Numbered from the stretch's first letter, positions 18,601-27,687 are shown. The stretch is 64,000 nt of DNA from Candidatus Scalindua sediminis (GCA_008636105.1 VSDH01000003.1:1-64000); one strand, 5' to 3'. Numbers and translations: made by a program. The notes: generated by a model not told the origin, from the letters alone.

Positions 18601-18968
18601 TGATAACTCCTGGATTTACATTTCTTTCACCAACACCTGAATACAATACAAAACATCTATTCATAGTAATATCAATTATTGATGATAACACAAAAGCTTT
18701 ATGTGTAAATGTTACTACTAAAAAAGATAGAGATATGTCCTGTATTCTTAAAGCTGGAGATCATGAATATTTGAAGCATGATTCGGTAGTAAATTATGGG
18801 GATGCCATAATACCAGAAATTGACAAATTAATAGAGGCAATTAATAAAGGTTTAATTGAACCTAATAAACCAATTGATGATAATTTATTAAAAAGGATAT
18901 TAAAAGGTGCTGTAAATTCAAATGCATTTCCACAGGGGTATTTAAAATACCTTCCAAAAGTATCTTAA
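18600..18968 (+). CDS. Unknown 122-aa protein, candidate toxin partner of the Panacea antitoxin
   Basis: The gene starts on the last base of the Panacea stop codon. The product has a strand-rich N-terminal half (HLFIVISIIDDNTKALCVNVTT, with a GDHEYL turn and a Cys-Ile-Leu strand). A helical C-terminal half (LIEAINKGLI, LLKRILKGAV) ends in a basic/aromatic tail. The barrel-like pattern is reminiscent of MazF/PemK-type toxins, but none of their active-site residues can be placed with confidence. Function as a toxin rests on operon position. Confidence 0.6.
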   Translation: MITPGFTFLSPTPEYNTKHLFIVISIIDDNTKALCVNVTTKKDRDMSCILKAGDHEYLKHDSVVNYGDAIIPEIDKLIEAINKGLIEPNKPIDDNLLKRILKGAVNSNAFPQGYLKYLPKVS

Positions 18969-19098
18969 CATGCCTTTTTAAATAACTTCAAATTAGGACA
19001 CTACCAAATATTCCCTTTTCCCCTTTATTTTATAATAAATATAATATATAATTCGGCAAAAATATTATATTCATCATGTTAGGAAAAGAGTAAAAAGG

Positions 19099-19728
19099 AT
19101 GAAATCTGACTATAAGATTACAAGAGACAAATTCATGGATGATAAAGAACGGGACAGGTTAATAAAGTTTTGCAAAAAGAAGACAGAACTTGATTTAATG
19201 AAAGGACGTATAACGTGGCCTGTAAGGAACATGCTGGTAAACCTTGCCTTGTATTCAGGCCTTAGAGTAAGTGAGATTGCAGAAGTAAAGATAAAAGACT
19301 TACATCTTTATAATGTAGAAGACCCATGGTTAAAGGCTAGAAATGGTAAAAAGAAAAAGTCAAGGGATGTTTATCTGGATAAAGAGTTTGTTAAGGAGTT
19401 GAGAAAGTATGTTTCTTATAAAAAGAAGACCTTAAAAGAATCTGTAGACCCCGAGGCTCCTTTACTTAATGGTAGAGGCGGAAGGCATTCAACTACAACG
19501 GCATTGAAGATTAGCTTTAAAAAAGCAATAGTACAAGCCGGATTAAATCCAAAATACTCTATACACAGTGCCAGACATACTTATGGTATTCATTTGTATC
19601 ATACGACAAAGAATCTAAGGTATGTCCAGAAACAGCTAGGGCACAGTAACATCATGATGACAAGCCTGTATGCAGACGTTCTGCCAGGTAAGAACGGTAA
19701 ACTGGCTAATATGATATTGAATAAATAA
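19099..19728 (+). CDS. Short tyrosine recombinase / phage-type integrase
   Basis: 209 residues. The catalytic domain carries all usual landmarks: first Arg in SGLRVSEIAEV, HSARHTYG (His-x-x-Arg), LGHSNIMMT (His) and the nucleophile Tyr in SLYADV. The Lys of the beta-hairpin is probably among KKKKSRD. The N-terminal core-binding domain is much reduced (about 30 residues before the catalytic fold), so it resembles minimal recombinases rather than XerC/D. It ends the accessory island and may mobilise it, but I found no att duplication. AT-rich leader, weak ribosome binding site (GTTAGGAAAAG). Confidence 0.87.
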   Translation: MKSDYKITRDKFMDDKERDRLIKFCKKKTELDLMKGRITWPVRNMLVNLALYSGLRVSEIAEVKIKDLHLYNVEDPWLKARNGKKKKSRDVYLDKEFVKELRKYVSYKKKTLKESVDPEAPLLNGRGGRHSTTTALKISFKKAIVQAGLNPKYSIHSARHTYGIHLYHTTKNLRYVQKQLGHSNIMMTSLYADVLPGKNGKLANMILNK

Positions 19729-20008
19729 TAAATAGGGACGACACTTTTATTGCCACATCGTTTCCTCGACGTGCTTCTTATCAAATCAAGTTTGCCCTTA
19801 ATGTTTCCCGTTTGTATTTTTTACTGCAATATTTACCAAATTCCATTATAATAACGTGTCTAGCATTTAGCATAAAAAGTAAGTATAAGGCATCTGGAAC
19901 GCTTCCCGATGCACATAAAAGGTTAAAACCTTCCTGTCTGCCGACAGGCAGGAACTCCGCTTCCGAATAGTTCGGGTTTTAAACTAAACAAAGAAACGGA
20001 AAGTAACT

Positions 20009-21820
20009 ATGGAAATAAAAAACATTAGAAATATTGCCATCATAGCCCATGTGGATCATGGAAAGACTACCTTAGTAGATAAAATGCTAAAACAAACCGG
20101 AGTGTTTCGCTCAAATCAACAGGTAGTCGAACGAGTACTCGACTCGTATGATCAGGAAAGGGAACGTGGTATTACAATAGTCGCAAAAAACTTTTCAATC
20201 CAGTACAAAGAGATTAAACTAAACATCATCGACACACCAGGTCATACAGACTTTGGTGGTGAGGTGGAACGTACCTTGAAGATGGCAGAAGGAGTACTGC
20301 TTTTGGTAGATGCTTATGAGGGACCAATGCCACAGACGAGATACGTGTTACAAAAGGCATTAGGCTATCACCTCAAACCCATTGTAGTTATCAACAAGAT
20401 TGATAGAACTGACGGGAGGCCAAACGAGGTCCTGAATGAGATATTTGACCTGTTTGTGGAATTAAATGCTGATGACGACCAGTTAGACTTTCCCGTCATA
20501 TATGCAAGCGCTAAGGACGGATATGCAAAGCTTGAACTGCAAGAAGAAAGCGTTGATTTGACACCACTTTTTGAGGCTATTATTAATCACATTCCACCAC
20601 CAAAAGCAAACCCTGATGAACCATTCCAGATGCTAATACACACATTAGATTACAATGATTACGTAGGCAGAATAGGTATTGGCAAGATTGCAAATGGACG
20701 TATACGTTCAAGTAGTGAAGTGACATGGCTTAAGATGAATGGAGAAAGGCGCAATGAAAGAATTGGAGAAGTCTATTCATTCTTAGGTTTAGGACGGGAA
20801 AGTGTACAAGAAGCAGTTGCTGGTGACATTGCAGCAGTTACGGGGATAGAAAACTTAGAAATCGGCGATACCCTGGCGGATATTAATGATCCTAAACCAC
20901 TTCCCATCGTAAACATTGACGAGCCAACACTGTCAATGATATTTTCAGTAAACGATTCTCCATTTTCAGGCCGTGATGGGAAATACGTAACAAGCCGTAA
21001 TCTGAGGGAGAGATTATATAGAGAATTGCGTTCAAATGTCTCGTTGAGAGTGCATGATACTCATTCAAGCGAATCATTTCACGCTGCAGGGAGAGGGTTG
21101 CTGCATCTGTCCGTGTTGATTGAGAATATGAGGAGAGAGGGGTATGAACTTCAGGTTTCAAAACCAAAGGTTATTTATAAGGAAATTAATGGAAAAAAGG
21201 CCGAACCCATAGAATTTGTCGTAATTGATGTTCCAAAGGAATACGATGGTCAAGTTATTTCACTGCTGGGAAGCCGAAGGGGAGAGATGTTGAATATGCG
21301 GGAAAACAATGGGCGTATAAATTTTGAATTCAAGCTTCCTTCACGTGGATTGGTTGGATTAAAATTAAGACTCCTTAGCTCTACACAGGGGAACGCTATC
21401 ATGTATCATAATTTTTATGAATACGAATATTTCAAGGGGGACATTCCACACAGGACTCAGGGTGTCTTAGTCTCCATGTCAATTGGAGAGGTGACAGCAT
21501 ATGCCCTGGACGCATTACGTGATCGAGGGGTTATGTTTGTCAAACCGGGCGACAGGGTTTACGAAGGTATGATAGTTGGTGAACACTGTGAACAAAACGA
21601 CATAGCCGTAAACGTGTGTCGTGCTAAAAAGGCAACTAATATAAGATCTTCAACTGGAGAAAAGGGAATTAAACTATCACCCCCCAGGGATTTGAGTCTG
21701 GAAATGGCATTGGAGTATATTGAAGATGACGAGCTAATCGAGATCACACCAAAAATCTTTAGACTCAGGAAAAAATTATTAAATGAAAACGACCGTAAAC
21801 GCCAGAAAATGGCTACTTAG
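20009..21820 (+). CDS. typA: Ribosome-associated translational GTPase TypA/BipA
   Basis: 603 residues, the expected size. The GTPase domain has P-loop AHVDHGKTTLVDKM, switch RGITIV, DTPGHTDF and NKID. The EF-G-like domains and the TypA-specific C-terminus follow, with GLVGLKLRLLSSTQGNAIM in part. TypA binds 70S or pre-50S ribosomes and supports stress and cold growth. The stop codon TAG is created at the junction with a miniature inverted-repeat element inserted exactly at the gene end, so the final residue may not be ancestral. AAACGGAAAG lies upstream of the ATG. Confidence 0.96.
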   Translation: MEIKNIRNIAIIAHVDHGKTTLVDKMLKQTGVFRSNQQVVERVLDSYDQERERGITIVAKNFSIQYKEIKLNIIDTPGHTDFGGEVERTLKMAEGVLLLVDAYEGPMPQTRYVLQKALGYHLKPIVVINKIDRTDGRPNEVLNEIFDLFVELNADDDQLDFPVIYASAKDGYAKLELQEESVDLTPLFEAIINHIPPPKANPDEPFQMLIHTLDYNDYVGRIGIGKIANGRIRSSSEVTWLKMNGERRNERIGEVYSFLGLGRESVQEAVAGDIAAVTGIENLEIGDTLADINDPKPLPIVNIDEPTLSMIFSVNDSPFSGRDGKYVTSRNLRERLYRELRSNVSLRVHDTHSSESFHAAGRGLLHLSVLIENMRREGYELQVSKPKVIYKEINGKKAEPIEFVVIDVPKEYDGQVISLLGSRRGEMLNMRENNGRINFEFKLPSRGLVGLKLRLLSSTQGNAIMYHNFYEYEYFKGDIPHRTQGVLVSMSIGEVTAYALDALRDRGVMFVKPGDRVYEGMIVGEHCEQNDIAVNVCRAKKATNIRSSTGEKGIKLSPPRDLSLEMALEYIEDDELIEITPKIFRLRKKLLNENDRKRQKMAT

Positions 21821-21951
21821 TATCTGTTGCAGAAAGATCAAATGTTCAAAAGTGTCATTCTGAATTTATTTCAGAATCTATATATATCGATATGTTAGGA
21901 GATCCTGAAACAAGTTCAGGATGACAATATAGCCTTTCTGCAACAGATACT
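21819..21951. mobile_element. Miniature inverted-repeat element, copy A (133 bp)
   Basis: The ends are AGTATCTGTTGCAGAAAG and its inverse CTTTCTGCAACAGATACT. Inside are two small hairpins (ATTCTGAA-TTTA-TTCAGAAT and TCCTGAA-ACAAG-TTCAGGA). Flanking ACTT on both sides (21815-21818, 21952-21955) is a probable 4-bp target duplication. No coding capacity, so it must be moved by a transposase elsewhere. Related copies lie near 42706, 50976 and 51393. Confidence 0.88.
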
Positions 21952-22259
21952 ACTTAAACTCCTAATAACCCAAATGGCAGACTTCCATGCCCACCTGCCA
22001 TTCGTCGGGTAGAGGCTTGCCCTGTATCATTACGGTTCAGGGTTACAGCCGTGGGTGAATGTAAATTTATCCAATGGGTATCCCCCTCACCTTAATCCTC
22101 TCCCCATATGCGGGAGAGGGAAGGGTGAGGGGGTGTTAGAAAGTGCCGCAGGCATGCCCATGGGTATCTACATAATTATTTCCCGCCGTCTTACGTGGAA
22201 AATGAAATTTAAAAATGAGCCATTTGTGAAAGACTGCTCAAGTAAAGACTTACTTTTGT
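21952..22259. repeat. Intergenic repeat cluster with CCCCTCAC palindrome
   Basis: A long palindrome occupies about 22082-22134 (CCCCTCACC ... GGTGAGGGG, with inner CTCTCCC/GGGAGAG). Before it lie pieces such as GCCCACCTGCC and CGTCGGGTAG that resemble other dispersed palindromes. No gene is supported. It separates the convergent typA and pfp transcripts. Confidence 0.6.
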
Positions 22260-23312
22260 TTACCCGAAAAATACCTTGGCTATATCATACCAGTAGTCAT
22301 CAACGGTTTTATTCTGTCCTATTACATCCTTTAAATCTTTGGGTATGATTTCATTTCCTCTTAACACGACTATCTTTCCAAATATTCCTCTATATACTAA
22401 TTCAATCGCAGCTATGCCAAAGCGAGTACCCAAGATGCGGTCGAAAGCCGTAGGTGTACCCCCTCTCTGTGTATGGCCTAAAACCGTGCATCGTGCTTCG
22501 AAACCAGTTCCCCTTTCAATTAACTTTGCCAGGACTGCACCAACACCACCCAGCATTATATGTCCGAAATCATCTCTTTTTTCAGTCTGAAGGACAAACC
22601 CATCACCTTTCTCATTCTCTTGAGGTATTTTTATCCCTTCCGCCACAACTACAATGCTATAATTTTTGCCACGCTCATGCCGTTTTCTTAATACATCATA
22701 AACTTCTTCCATATCTATAGGTTTTTCTGGAATTAAAATAAGGTCAGCACCTCCAGCAATACCTGCGAATGTAGCGATCCATCCTGCATGTCTTCCCATA
22801 ACCTCTACTACCATCACTCTATTGTGTGATTCAGCAGTTGTGTGAAGCCTGTCAATAGCCTCCGTTGCTATATTTACTGCTGTATCAAATCCAAAGGTAA
22901 AATCGGTACCCGATAGATCATTATCTATTGTTTTAGGGATCCCAACAACATTAACACCCATTTTGAATAGCTTAAGTGCAACTCCCTGAGTATCGTCTCC
23001 TCCTATAGATACTATTGCATGTAAGTCTAGTTTCTTTATGTTTTCAAGGATTTTCTCCGGATCACCTTTGTTATCCTTTCCGAAAGGGTTTGTTCGACTC
23101 GTACCAATTATAGTACCTCCTCTGTGAAGTATTCCAGATACACTATCCATGTCGAGTTCTTTTATCATCCCATCAATCAAGCCTCGCCATCCCTCAAGTA
23201 TGCCGTACATTTTATAATCATAGTCAACTATACCTTTTTTGGCAACCGCACGAATAGTGGCATTAAGACCAGGACAATCTCCACCGCCTGTTAAGATTCC
23301 AATATTCTTCAT
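22260..23312 (-). CDS. pfp: 6-phosphofructokinase, PPi-dependent type
   Basis: 350 residues. GILTGGGDCPGLNATIR and the substrate loop IDNDL are intact. The site that in ATP-PFK reads GGDGS is here GGDDT, and the PGTID motif is PKTID. The Asp and Lys at the two positions equivalent to E. coli Gly104 and Gly124 are the known determinants of pyrophosphate use. The enzyme should therefore interconvert fructose-6-phosphate and the 1,6-bisphosphate reversibly with PPi. It follows a metallo-beta-lactamase gene by 20 bp. GGAGGAAGG precedes the ATG. Confidence 0.93.
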   Translation of the reverse strand: MKNIGILTGGGDCPGLNATIRAVAKKGIVDYDYKMYGILEGWRGLIDGMIKELDMDSVSGILHRGGTIIGTSRTNPFGKDNKGDPEKILENIKKLDLHAIVSIGGDDTQGVALKLFKMGVNVVGIPKTIDNDLSGTDFTFGFDTAVNIATEAIDRLHTTAESHNRVMVVEVMGRHAGWIATFAGIAGGADLILIPEKPIDMEEVYDVLRKRHERGKNYSIVVVAEGIKIPQENEKGDGFVLQTEKRDDFGHIMLGGVGAVLAKLIERGTGFEARCTVLGHTQRGGTPTAFDRILGTRFGIAAIELVYRGIFGKIVVLRGNEIIPKDLKDVIGQNKTVDDYWYDIAKVFFG

Positions 23313-23332
23313 AATAACCTTCCTCCAAATAC

Positions 23333-23953
23333 TTAAGTTAAGAATGGATTATGATTTTTTTCATTTCCTATTGTTGTAGAAGGGCCGTGTCCTGGATATA
23401 CCATTACACCATCACCCAGCGGAAAAAGCCTTTCTTTTATTGACTTGATTAAGGTTTCATATGAACTACCCGGGAAATCTGTCCTGCCGATAGATCCAGC
23501 GAACATAGTGTCACCTACAAAGATGCTATTGTCCACATAATAACAAACACCACCAGGCGTATGCCCCGGGGTATGAATAACCTTAATGACCTTTTGCCCT
23601 AAAGAAATCTTATCTCCATCATTAACGAATTTATTAACATCTGGTTCAGGTATGCGATCAAGTCCAAATGAAGTTGCTTGCTCATTTAAATTCTCTATAA
23701 GAAATAATTCATCCTTATGTAAAAGGAAATCTATCTTGAAGTGATCCTGTATCATCCATACACCACCCACATGGTCAAAATGTGCATGTGTATTTATAAT
23801 GAGCTTTGGAGCAAGCCTTTCTTTTTCAACGACCTTAATAATCTTATCTGCATCGGCTCCTGGATCAATAATAGCTGCTTCTCTGGTATCTTCACACCCC
23901 AATATATAACAATTTACTTCTAGAGGACCCACTACGATGTTTTTAATTATCAT
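23333..23953 (-). CDS. Metallo-beta-lactamase-fold hydrolase (glyoxalase II-like)
   Basis: The frame extends to 24040, but the family start MIIKNIVVGPLEVNCYILG fits the ATG at 23953 and gives 206 residues. The metal ligands are complete: THAHFDHVGG, the HTPGHTPGG loop, GDTMF and the final YPGHGP. The short form without the glyoxalase II C-terminal helices suggests a general thioester or persulfide hydrolase. Substrate unknown. It is the first gene of a pair with pfp. Confidence 0.9.
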   Translation of the reverse strand: MIIKNIVVGPLEVNCYILGCEDTREAAIIDPGADADKIIKVVEKERLAPKLIINTHAHFDHVGGVWMIQDHFKIDFLLHKDELFLIENLNEQATSFGLDRIPEPDVNKFVNDGDKISLGQKVIKVIHTPGHTPGGVCYYVDNSIFVGDTMFAGSIGRTDFPGSSYETLIKSIKERLFPLGDGVMVYPGHGPSTTIGNEKNHNPFLT

Positions 23954-24235
23954 TGCAAGAACCCTTGGGAAAAAGTTTAGAAACAAAGATATTTTATCCG
24001 CCTTCGCAGAAGACCAAGGGCTTTGCCCGTGGGGCTCCATATTCTAAACAAAAGTATAGCATCAGTTCAACTTATAAATTGATTATTTCAATCGTTAAGT
24101 CTCGCTTTTTATTACAAGACCTATTAATATTTTGGTATACAGATACGGTTTTTTACTGCATTTTCATCATTTTTGTGCTATCATTAAAATTCATAATCTT
24201 TACAAATCATTTCAACGTTTTTCAGGAGATAGCAT

Positions 24236-24913
24236 ATGATAGTGGCTGAGTCAAAGCCATTTAAAGAGATATATGAATGGGTTAAGGACCTTAAGAAAAT
24301 TTGTGTGATTGGATGCGGGGATTGTGTGACTGTTTGCCATATGGGTGGTCAAAAACAGGTAGAAGAACTTGCAATAAAACTACGCATAGCAGCCAAAAGA
24401 GAGGGAAGGGAATTAGACGTAAAAGAGGATACTGTTTTAAGACAGTGTGAACAGGAATATGTAGAACCAATTGGTAATTACGTCAATGAGTATGATGCCG
24501 TTATTTCTATTGCGTGTGGTGTCGGCGTACAAACGTTAGCCGAAAAGTTTACACCGGCAAAGATATATCCCGGAGTAAACACTACTTTCATGGGTGCACC
24601 CGTAAAGCCAGGATTATTTTTAGAGAGGTGCGCAGGTTGCGGTGATTGTGTACTGGATATAACAGGTGGATATTGTCCTATAAGTCGATGTTCGAAGAGT
24701 CTCCTCAACGGTCCATGCGGAGGTTCAGTAGGAGGAAAATGCGAAGTATCAAAAGACATACCATGTGTATGGCAGGAAATATATGAACAACTTGATAAGC
24801 AAGGGATAATTAATTACATGGACGAGATTAGGCCACCAAAGAGATGGTCAACAAGCACCGGTAGCTTCCCACGCAAACTGGAACTCAAACATCTACAAGT
24901 AGAAGAAGAATAA
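24236..24913 (+). CDS. metV: MetV-type zinc/iron-sulfur protein (MTHFR C-terminal domain family)
   Basis: 225 residues. An N-terminal Cys-rich loop (GCGDCVTVCHMGG) and a second set (CAGCGDCVLDITGGYCPISRC, then LLNGPCGGS) match the family found fused or next to methylenetetrahydrofolate reductase in acetogen-type folate pathways. There MetV binds MetF and carries an Fe-S cluster. No metF lies in the window. The stop codon directly abuts the ATG of a flavodiiron gene, suggesting an electron-transfer link. GGAGAT ribosome binding site. Confidence 0.85.
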   Translation: MIVAESKPFKEIYEWVKDLKKICVIGCGDCVTVCHMGGQKQVEELAIKLRIAAKREGRELDVKEDTVLRQCEQEYVEPIGNYVNEYDAVISIACGVGVQTLAEKFTPAKIYPGVNTTFMGAPVKPGLFLERCAGCGDCVLDITGGYCPISRCSKSLLNGPCGGSVGGKCEVSKDIPCVWQEIYEQLDKQGIINYMDEIRPPKRWSTSTGSFPRKLELKHLQVEEE

Positions 24914-26104
24914 ATGGAACCAGTAAAAATCAAGGAAGACGTTTATTGGATTGGCTCACTAGACCCAGACCTGGTTATATTCGATATAGTTGTACCCACA
25001 AAGCACGGCACTACATATAATTCTTACCTAATTCGTGGAGAGAAGATAGCCATTATAGATACGGTCAAGGCTTCTTTTGTAGATGATTTTCTTTCTAAGA
25101 TAAGATCATTGGTCAAATTGGAAGATATCAATTATATTGTTATCAATCACACAGAACCTGACCATTCTGGAGGCCTAATTCGTTTGATGGAGCTTGCTCC
25201 TAATGCGATTCCGGTTTTTTCTAGAGGAGCGAGGACTTTCGTAAAAAATATTTTACACAAAGACTTTGAATATAAGGAGGTAGGTGATGGAGACAGTATT
25301 GATCTTGGCGGTAAGGTGTTAAAATTTATATCTGCCCCATTCCTTCATTGGCCTGATACTATGTTCACGTACCTTGTGGAAGACAAGATACTATTTCCAT
25401 GTGATGCATTTGGTTCACATTATTGCAGTAATAAAAGGTTTAACGATGAATTAGATTCCAAAGAAGAAGCATTTACATCATTTGAATTTTACTACAATGC
25501 GATACTAAGACCTTTTAAGAAGCATATTATTTATGCCTTAGACAATATAAAAAATACTGATATAGAAATAATAGCTCCCTCCCATGGGCCTATACTAAGA
25601 GAAAATATAGAAAAATATATTGAATCTTATAGAAAATGGTCAGGGAAGACAAAAAAATATCCTGATAAAAAAAAGATAACAATCATATATGTTTCAGCAT
25701 ACGGTAGTACAAAAAAGATGGCAGAATATGTCTATAAAGGAGCAAGCCTTCCTGATACAGATGTTTCGCTCTATAACGCAGCGGAGACTGATCTGGAGAC
25801 TATACTTGATGAAATTGAAGCCTCCGACGAAATTATCCTGGGTACCCCCACTCTGAATGCCAAGGCACCAAAACCGATATTTGACATCATCTCAAGTCTT
25901 GTAATGCTGAATATCAGAGGCAAGGCGGCTGCCGTTTTTGGATGTTACGGTTGGAGTGGAGAGGCTGTTAAGATAGTCGAGGACATTTTGAAAAGTTTGC
26001 GTTTCAAGATAGTTGCTGAAGGTTATAAGTTAAGGATGATACCCACAGAAGAATCATTGAAGGGTTGTGAAGAATTTGGTAGAAAGTGCGCATCAGGTAT
26101 CTAA
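24914..26104 (+). CDS. fprA: A-type flavoprotein / flavodiiron protein
   Basis: 396 residues. The N-terminal lactamase-like diiron domain has NHTEPDHSGG (the His/Glu/Asp cluster), the later HWPDTMFTYL and PSHGPI. The C-terminal flavodoxin domain (from about residue 252) has the FMN loop YVSAYGSTKKMAEYV and GTPTLNAKAP. Such proteins reduce oxygen or nitric oxide to water or N2O, using electrons from rubredoxin or F420-type donors. A rubredoxin gene lies at 29582. The gene starts with no gap after metV. Confidence 0.94.
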   Translation: MEPVKIKEDVYWIGSLDPDLVIFDIVVPTKHGTTYNSYLIRGEKIAIIDTVKASFVDDFLSKIRSLVKLEDINYIVINHTEPDHSGGLIRLMELAPNAIPVFSRGARTFVKNILHKDFEYKEVGDGDSIDLGGKVLKFISAPFLHWPDTMFTYLVEDKILFPCDAFGSHYCSNKRFNDELDSKEEAFTSFEFYYNAILRPFKKHIIYALDNIKNTDIEIIAPSHGPILRENIEKYIESYRKWSGKTKKYPDKKKITIIYVSAYGSTKKMAEYVYKGASLPDTDVSLYNAAETDLETILDEIEASDEIILGTPTLNAKAPKPIFDIISSLVMLNIRGKAAAVFGCYGWSGEAVKIVEDILKSLRFKIVAEGYKLRMIPTEESLKGCEEFGRKCASGI

Positions 26105-26249
26105 TACTTAAAATGAGACACTTATGTAGCCACCCGCCAAAGTTTATGGTAACTCCATGCCGACCTTGTCCGTTCAGGCAACAATTTTCCAATAAATCGC
26201 TCAACTTATATAATAATATGGAATCCTTATCTGATGGGAGGAACAAGAA

Positions 26250-27086
26250 TTGAGTGCAATTGCAAAAGGCAAAACAGATACACGCAAACTTGAAGCTATT
26301 GCGGTGAAAGTGAGAAGGCATATTATAAGGATGATAAAAGAAGCCGGATCAGGTCATCCCGGTGGTTCGCTTTCGTGTACAGACATGATCGTTGCCCTGT
26401 ATTTTGGAAAATTAAAACATAACCCAAAACAACCTGACTGGCCAGATAGGGATAGATTTATTTTATCGAAAGGCCATGGTTGTCCTGCCTGGTATGCGAT
26501 ACTTGCCGAGGCTGGATATTTTGATATAAAAGAGCTTGATACATTAAGAAAATTTGGCAGTAGATTGCAGGGACATCCTGAAAGGGGTAGGCTTCCTGGT
26601 ATAGAGGTTTCCAGCGGTTCTCTTGGACAAGGCTTATCTGTAGGAGTGGGTATGGCATTAGCGGGACGTTTAGACAAAAAGGATTACCGTGTTTACGTCA
26701 TGGTAGGATGTGGTGAGATTCAGGAGGGCCAAATATGGGAGGCAGCAATGTCAGCTTCCCATTACAAGCTTGATAATCTTTGTGCTATTCTAGACAACAA
26801 TGGTTTTCAGATAGGCGGAGAAATAGATAAAATTATGTCACCAAAACCAATACCGGAAAAATGGCAGGCATTTGGATGGCATGTAATTGAAATAGACGGT
26901 CATAATATGAAACAAATCCTTGATGCGTATAGTAAAGCTGAAAAGATAAAGGGTAAGCCGACCATGATCGTTGCCAACACAATTAAAGGTAAAGGTGTAT
27001 CTTTTATGGAAAAGGTAGCTGATTGGCATGGCAAAGCTCCTTCTGAAGAACAGGCTCAATTGGCCCTTGCAGATTTGACGTCATAA
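26250..27086 (+). CDS. tktN: Transketolase, N-terminal (TPP-binding) subunit
   Basis: 278 residues, typical of split transketolases. Motifs include AGSGHPGGSLSCTDM, FILSKGHGCPAWYA and EVSSGSLGQGLSVGVGMA. The TPP motif usually written GDGE here reads VGCGEIQEGQ, replacing the metal-binding Asp by Cys, while the downstream LDNNGFQIGG is normal. The gene starts at TTG, supported by GGGAGG eight bases upstream. The expected C-terminal subunit does not follow; a ferritin-like gene is next. Pentose-phosphate role inferred. Confidence 0.9.
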   Translation: MSAIAKGKTDTRKLEAIAVKVRRHIIRMIKEAGSGHPGGSLSCTDMIVALYFGKLKHNPKQPDWPDRDRFILSKGHGCPAWYAILAEAGYFDIKELDTLRKFGSRLQGHPERGRLPGIEVSSGSLGQGLSVGVGMALAGRLDKKDYRVYVMVGCGEIQEGQIWEAAMSASHYKLDNLCAILDNNGFQIGGEIDKIMSPKPIPEKWQAFGWHVIEIDGHNMKQILDAYSKAEKIKGKPTMIVANTIKGKGVSFMEKVADWHGKAPSEEQAQLALADLTS

Positions 27087-27142
27087 ATATTATTAAAAAA
27101 GATATAGAGCGTTACTGGCAACCTTATTTAGGAGATTAATCC

Positions 27143-27652
27143 TTGCAAAAGAAACGAAGTATTGTTCGCAAAAAAGATATAACGTCAGATATTGTGGAAA
27201 CTGCAATGGCAGAGGAACTTAAGGCAAGGGACTTTTATAAAAAGGTGTCAACACAACTTGAAGATAAGGCAGCAAGGCTTAAGTTTGATGTGATGTCTGA
27301 CACGGAACATAGACATTATGAGCTATTAAAAAAATGGTATGAGGATAATTTTGGTCGAAGTCCTAAGGTTGTAAGGATCAAAACTGGAAAAGCAGTTAAG
27401 GTGAAGAAACCTGAAAAAAAAGCAACTTATGAGGACGTAATCAATATAATAATAAATGCTGAGCAAAAGGCTTATGAATTTTATGAAGAAGCTGCTAAGA
27501 AAACAAAGGATAAAGATGCAAAAAAGTTGTTTGATAAGCTTGCAGATATGGAGCGTGCTCATGTTACGCAATTTAAGGATGAATTCAGAGTAATAACAGA
27601 ACCATCCCTTTGGTGTGCAGAAGAGGATATCCCATGGATGTTGGAGGTATAA
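27143..27652 (+). CDS. Ferritin-like diiron protein (rubrerythrin fold, no rubredoxin domain)
   Basis: 169 residues in two helical halves joined by a Lys-rich linker (KAVKVKKPEKKA). The first half has AEELKARDFY and DTEHRHYELL, the second AEQKAYEFYE and DMERAHVTQF. These are the four Glu and two His of a ferritin-like diiron site. It is probably a peroxide-scavenging or iron-handling protein, in line with the other oxygen-defence genes nearby. TTG start with TTAGGAG upstream. Confidence 0.85.
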   Translation: MQKKRSIVRKKDITSDIVETAMAEELKARDFYKKVSTQLEDKAARLKFDVMSDTEHRHYELLKKWYEDNFGRSPKVVRIKTGKAVKVKKPEKKATYEDVINIIINAEQKAYEFYEEAAKKTKDKDAKKLFDKLADMERAHVTQFKDEFRVITEPSLWCAEEDIPWMLEV

Positions 27653-27687
27653 AATCTCAAAAAGTTCAGTGTGACACGCACTGTCAT

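Noticed and set aside
22055-22348. 97-codon plus-strand frame
   Set aside because: Encoded by a palindromic repeat and antisense to the pfp end.
26113-26253. 46-codon frame before the transketolase gene
   Set aside because: It overlaps the TTG start, but lacks a ribosome binding site and has an odd Cys/Pro-rich composition; too weak to list.
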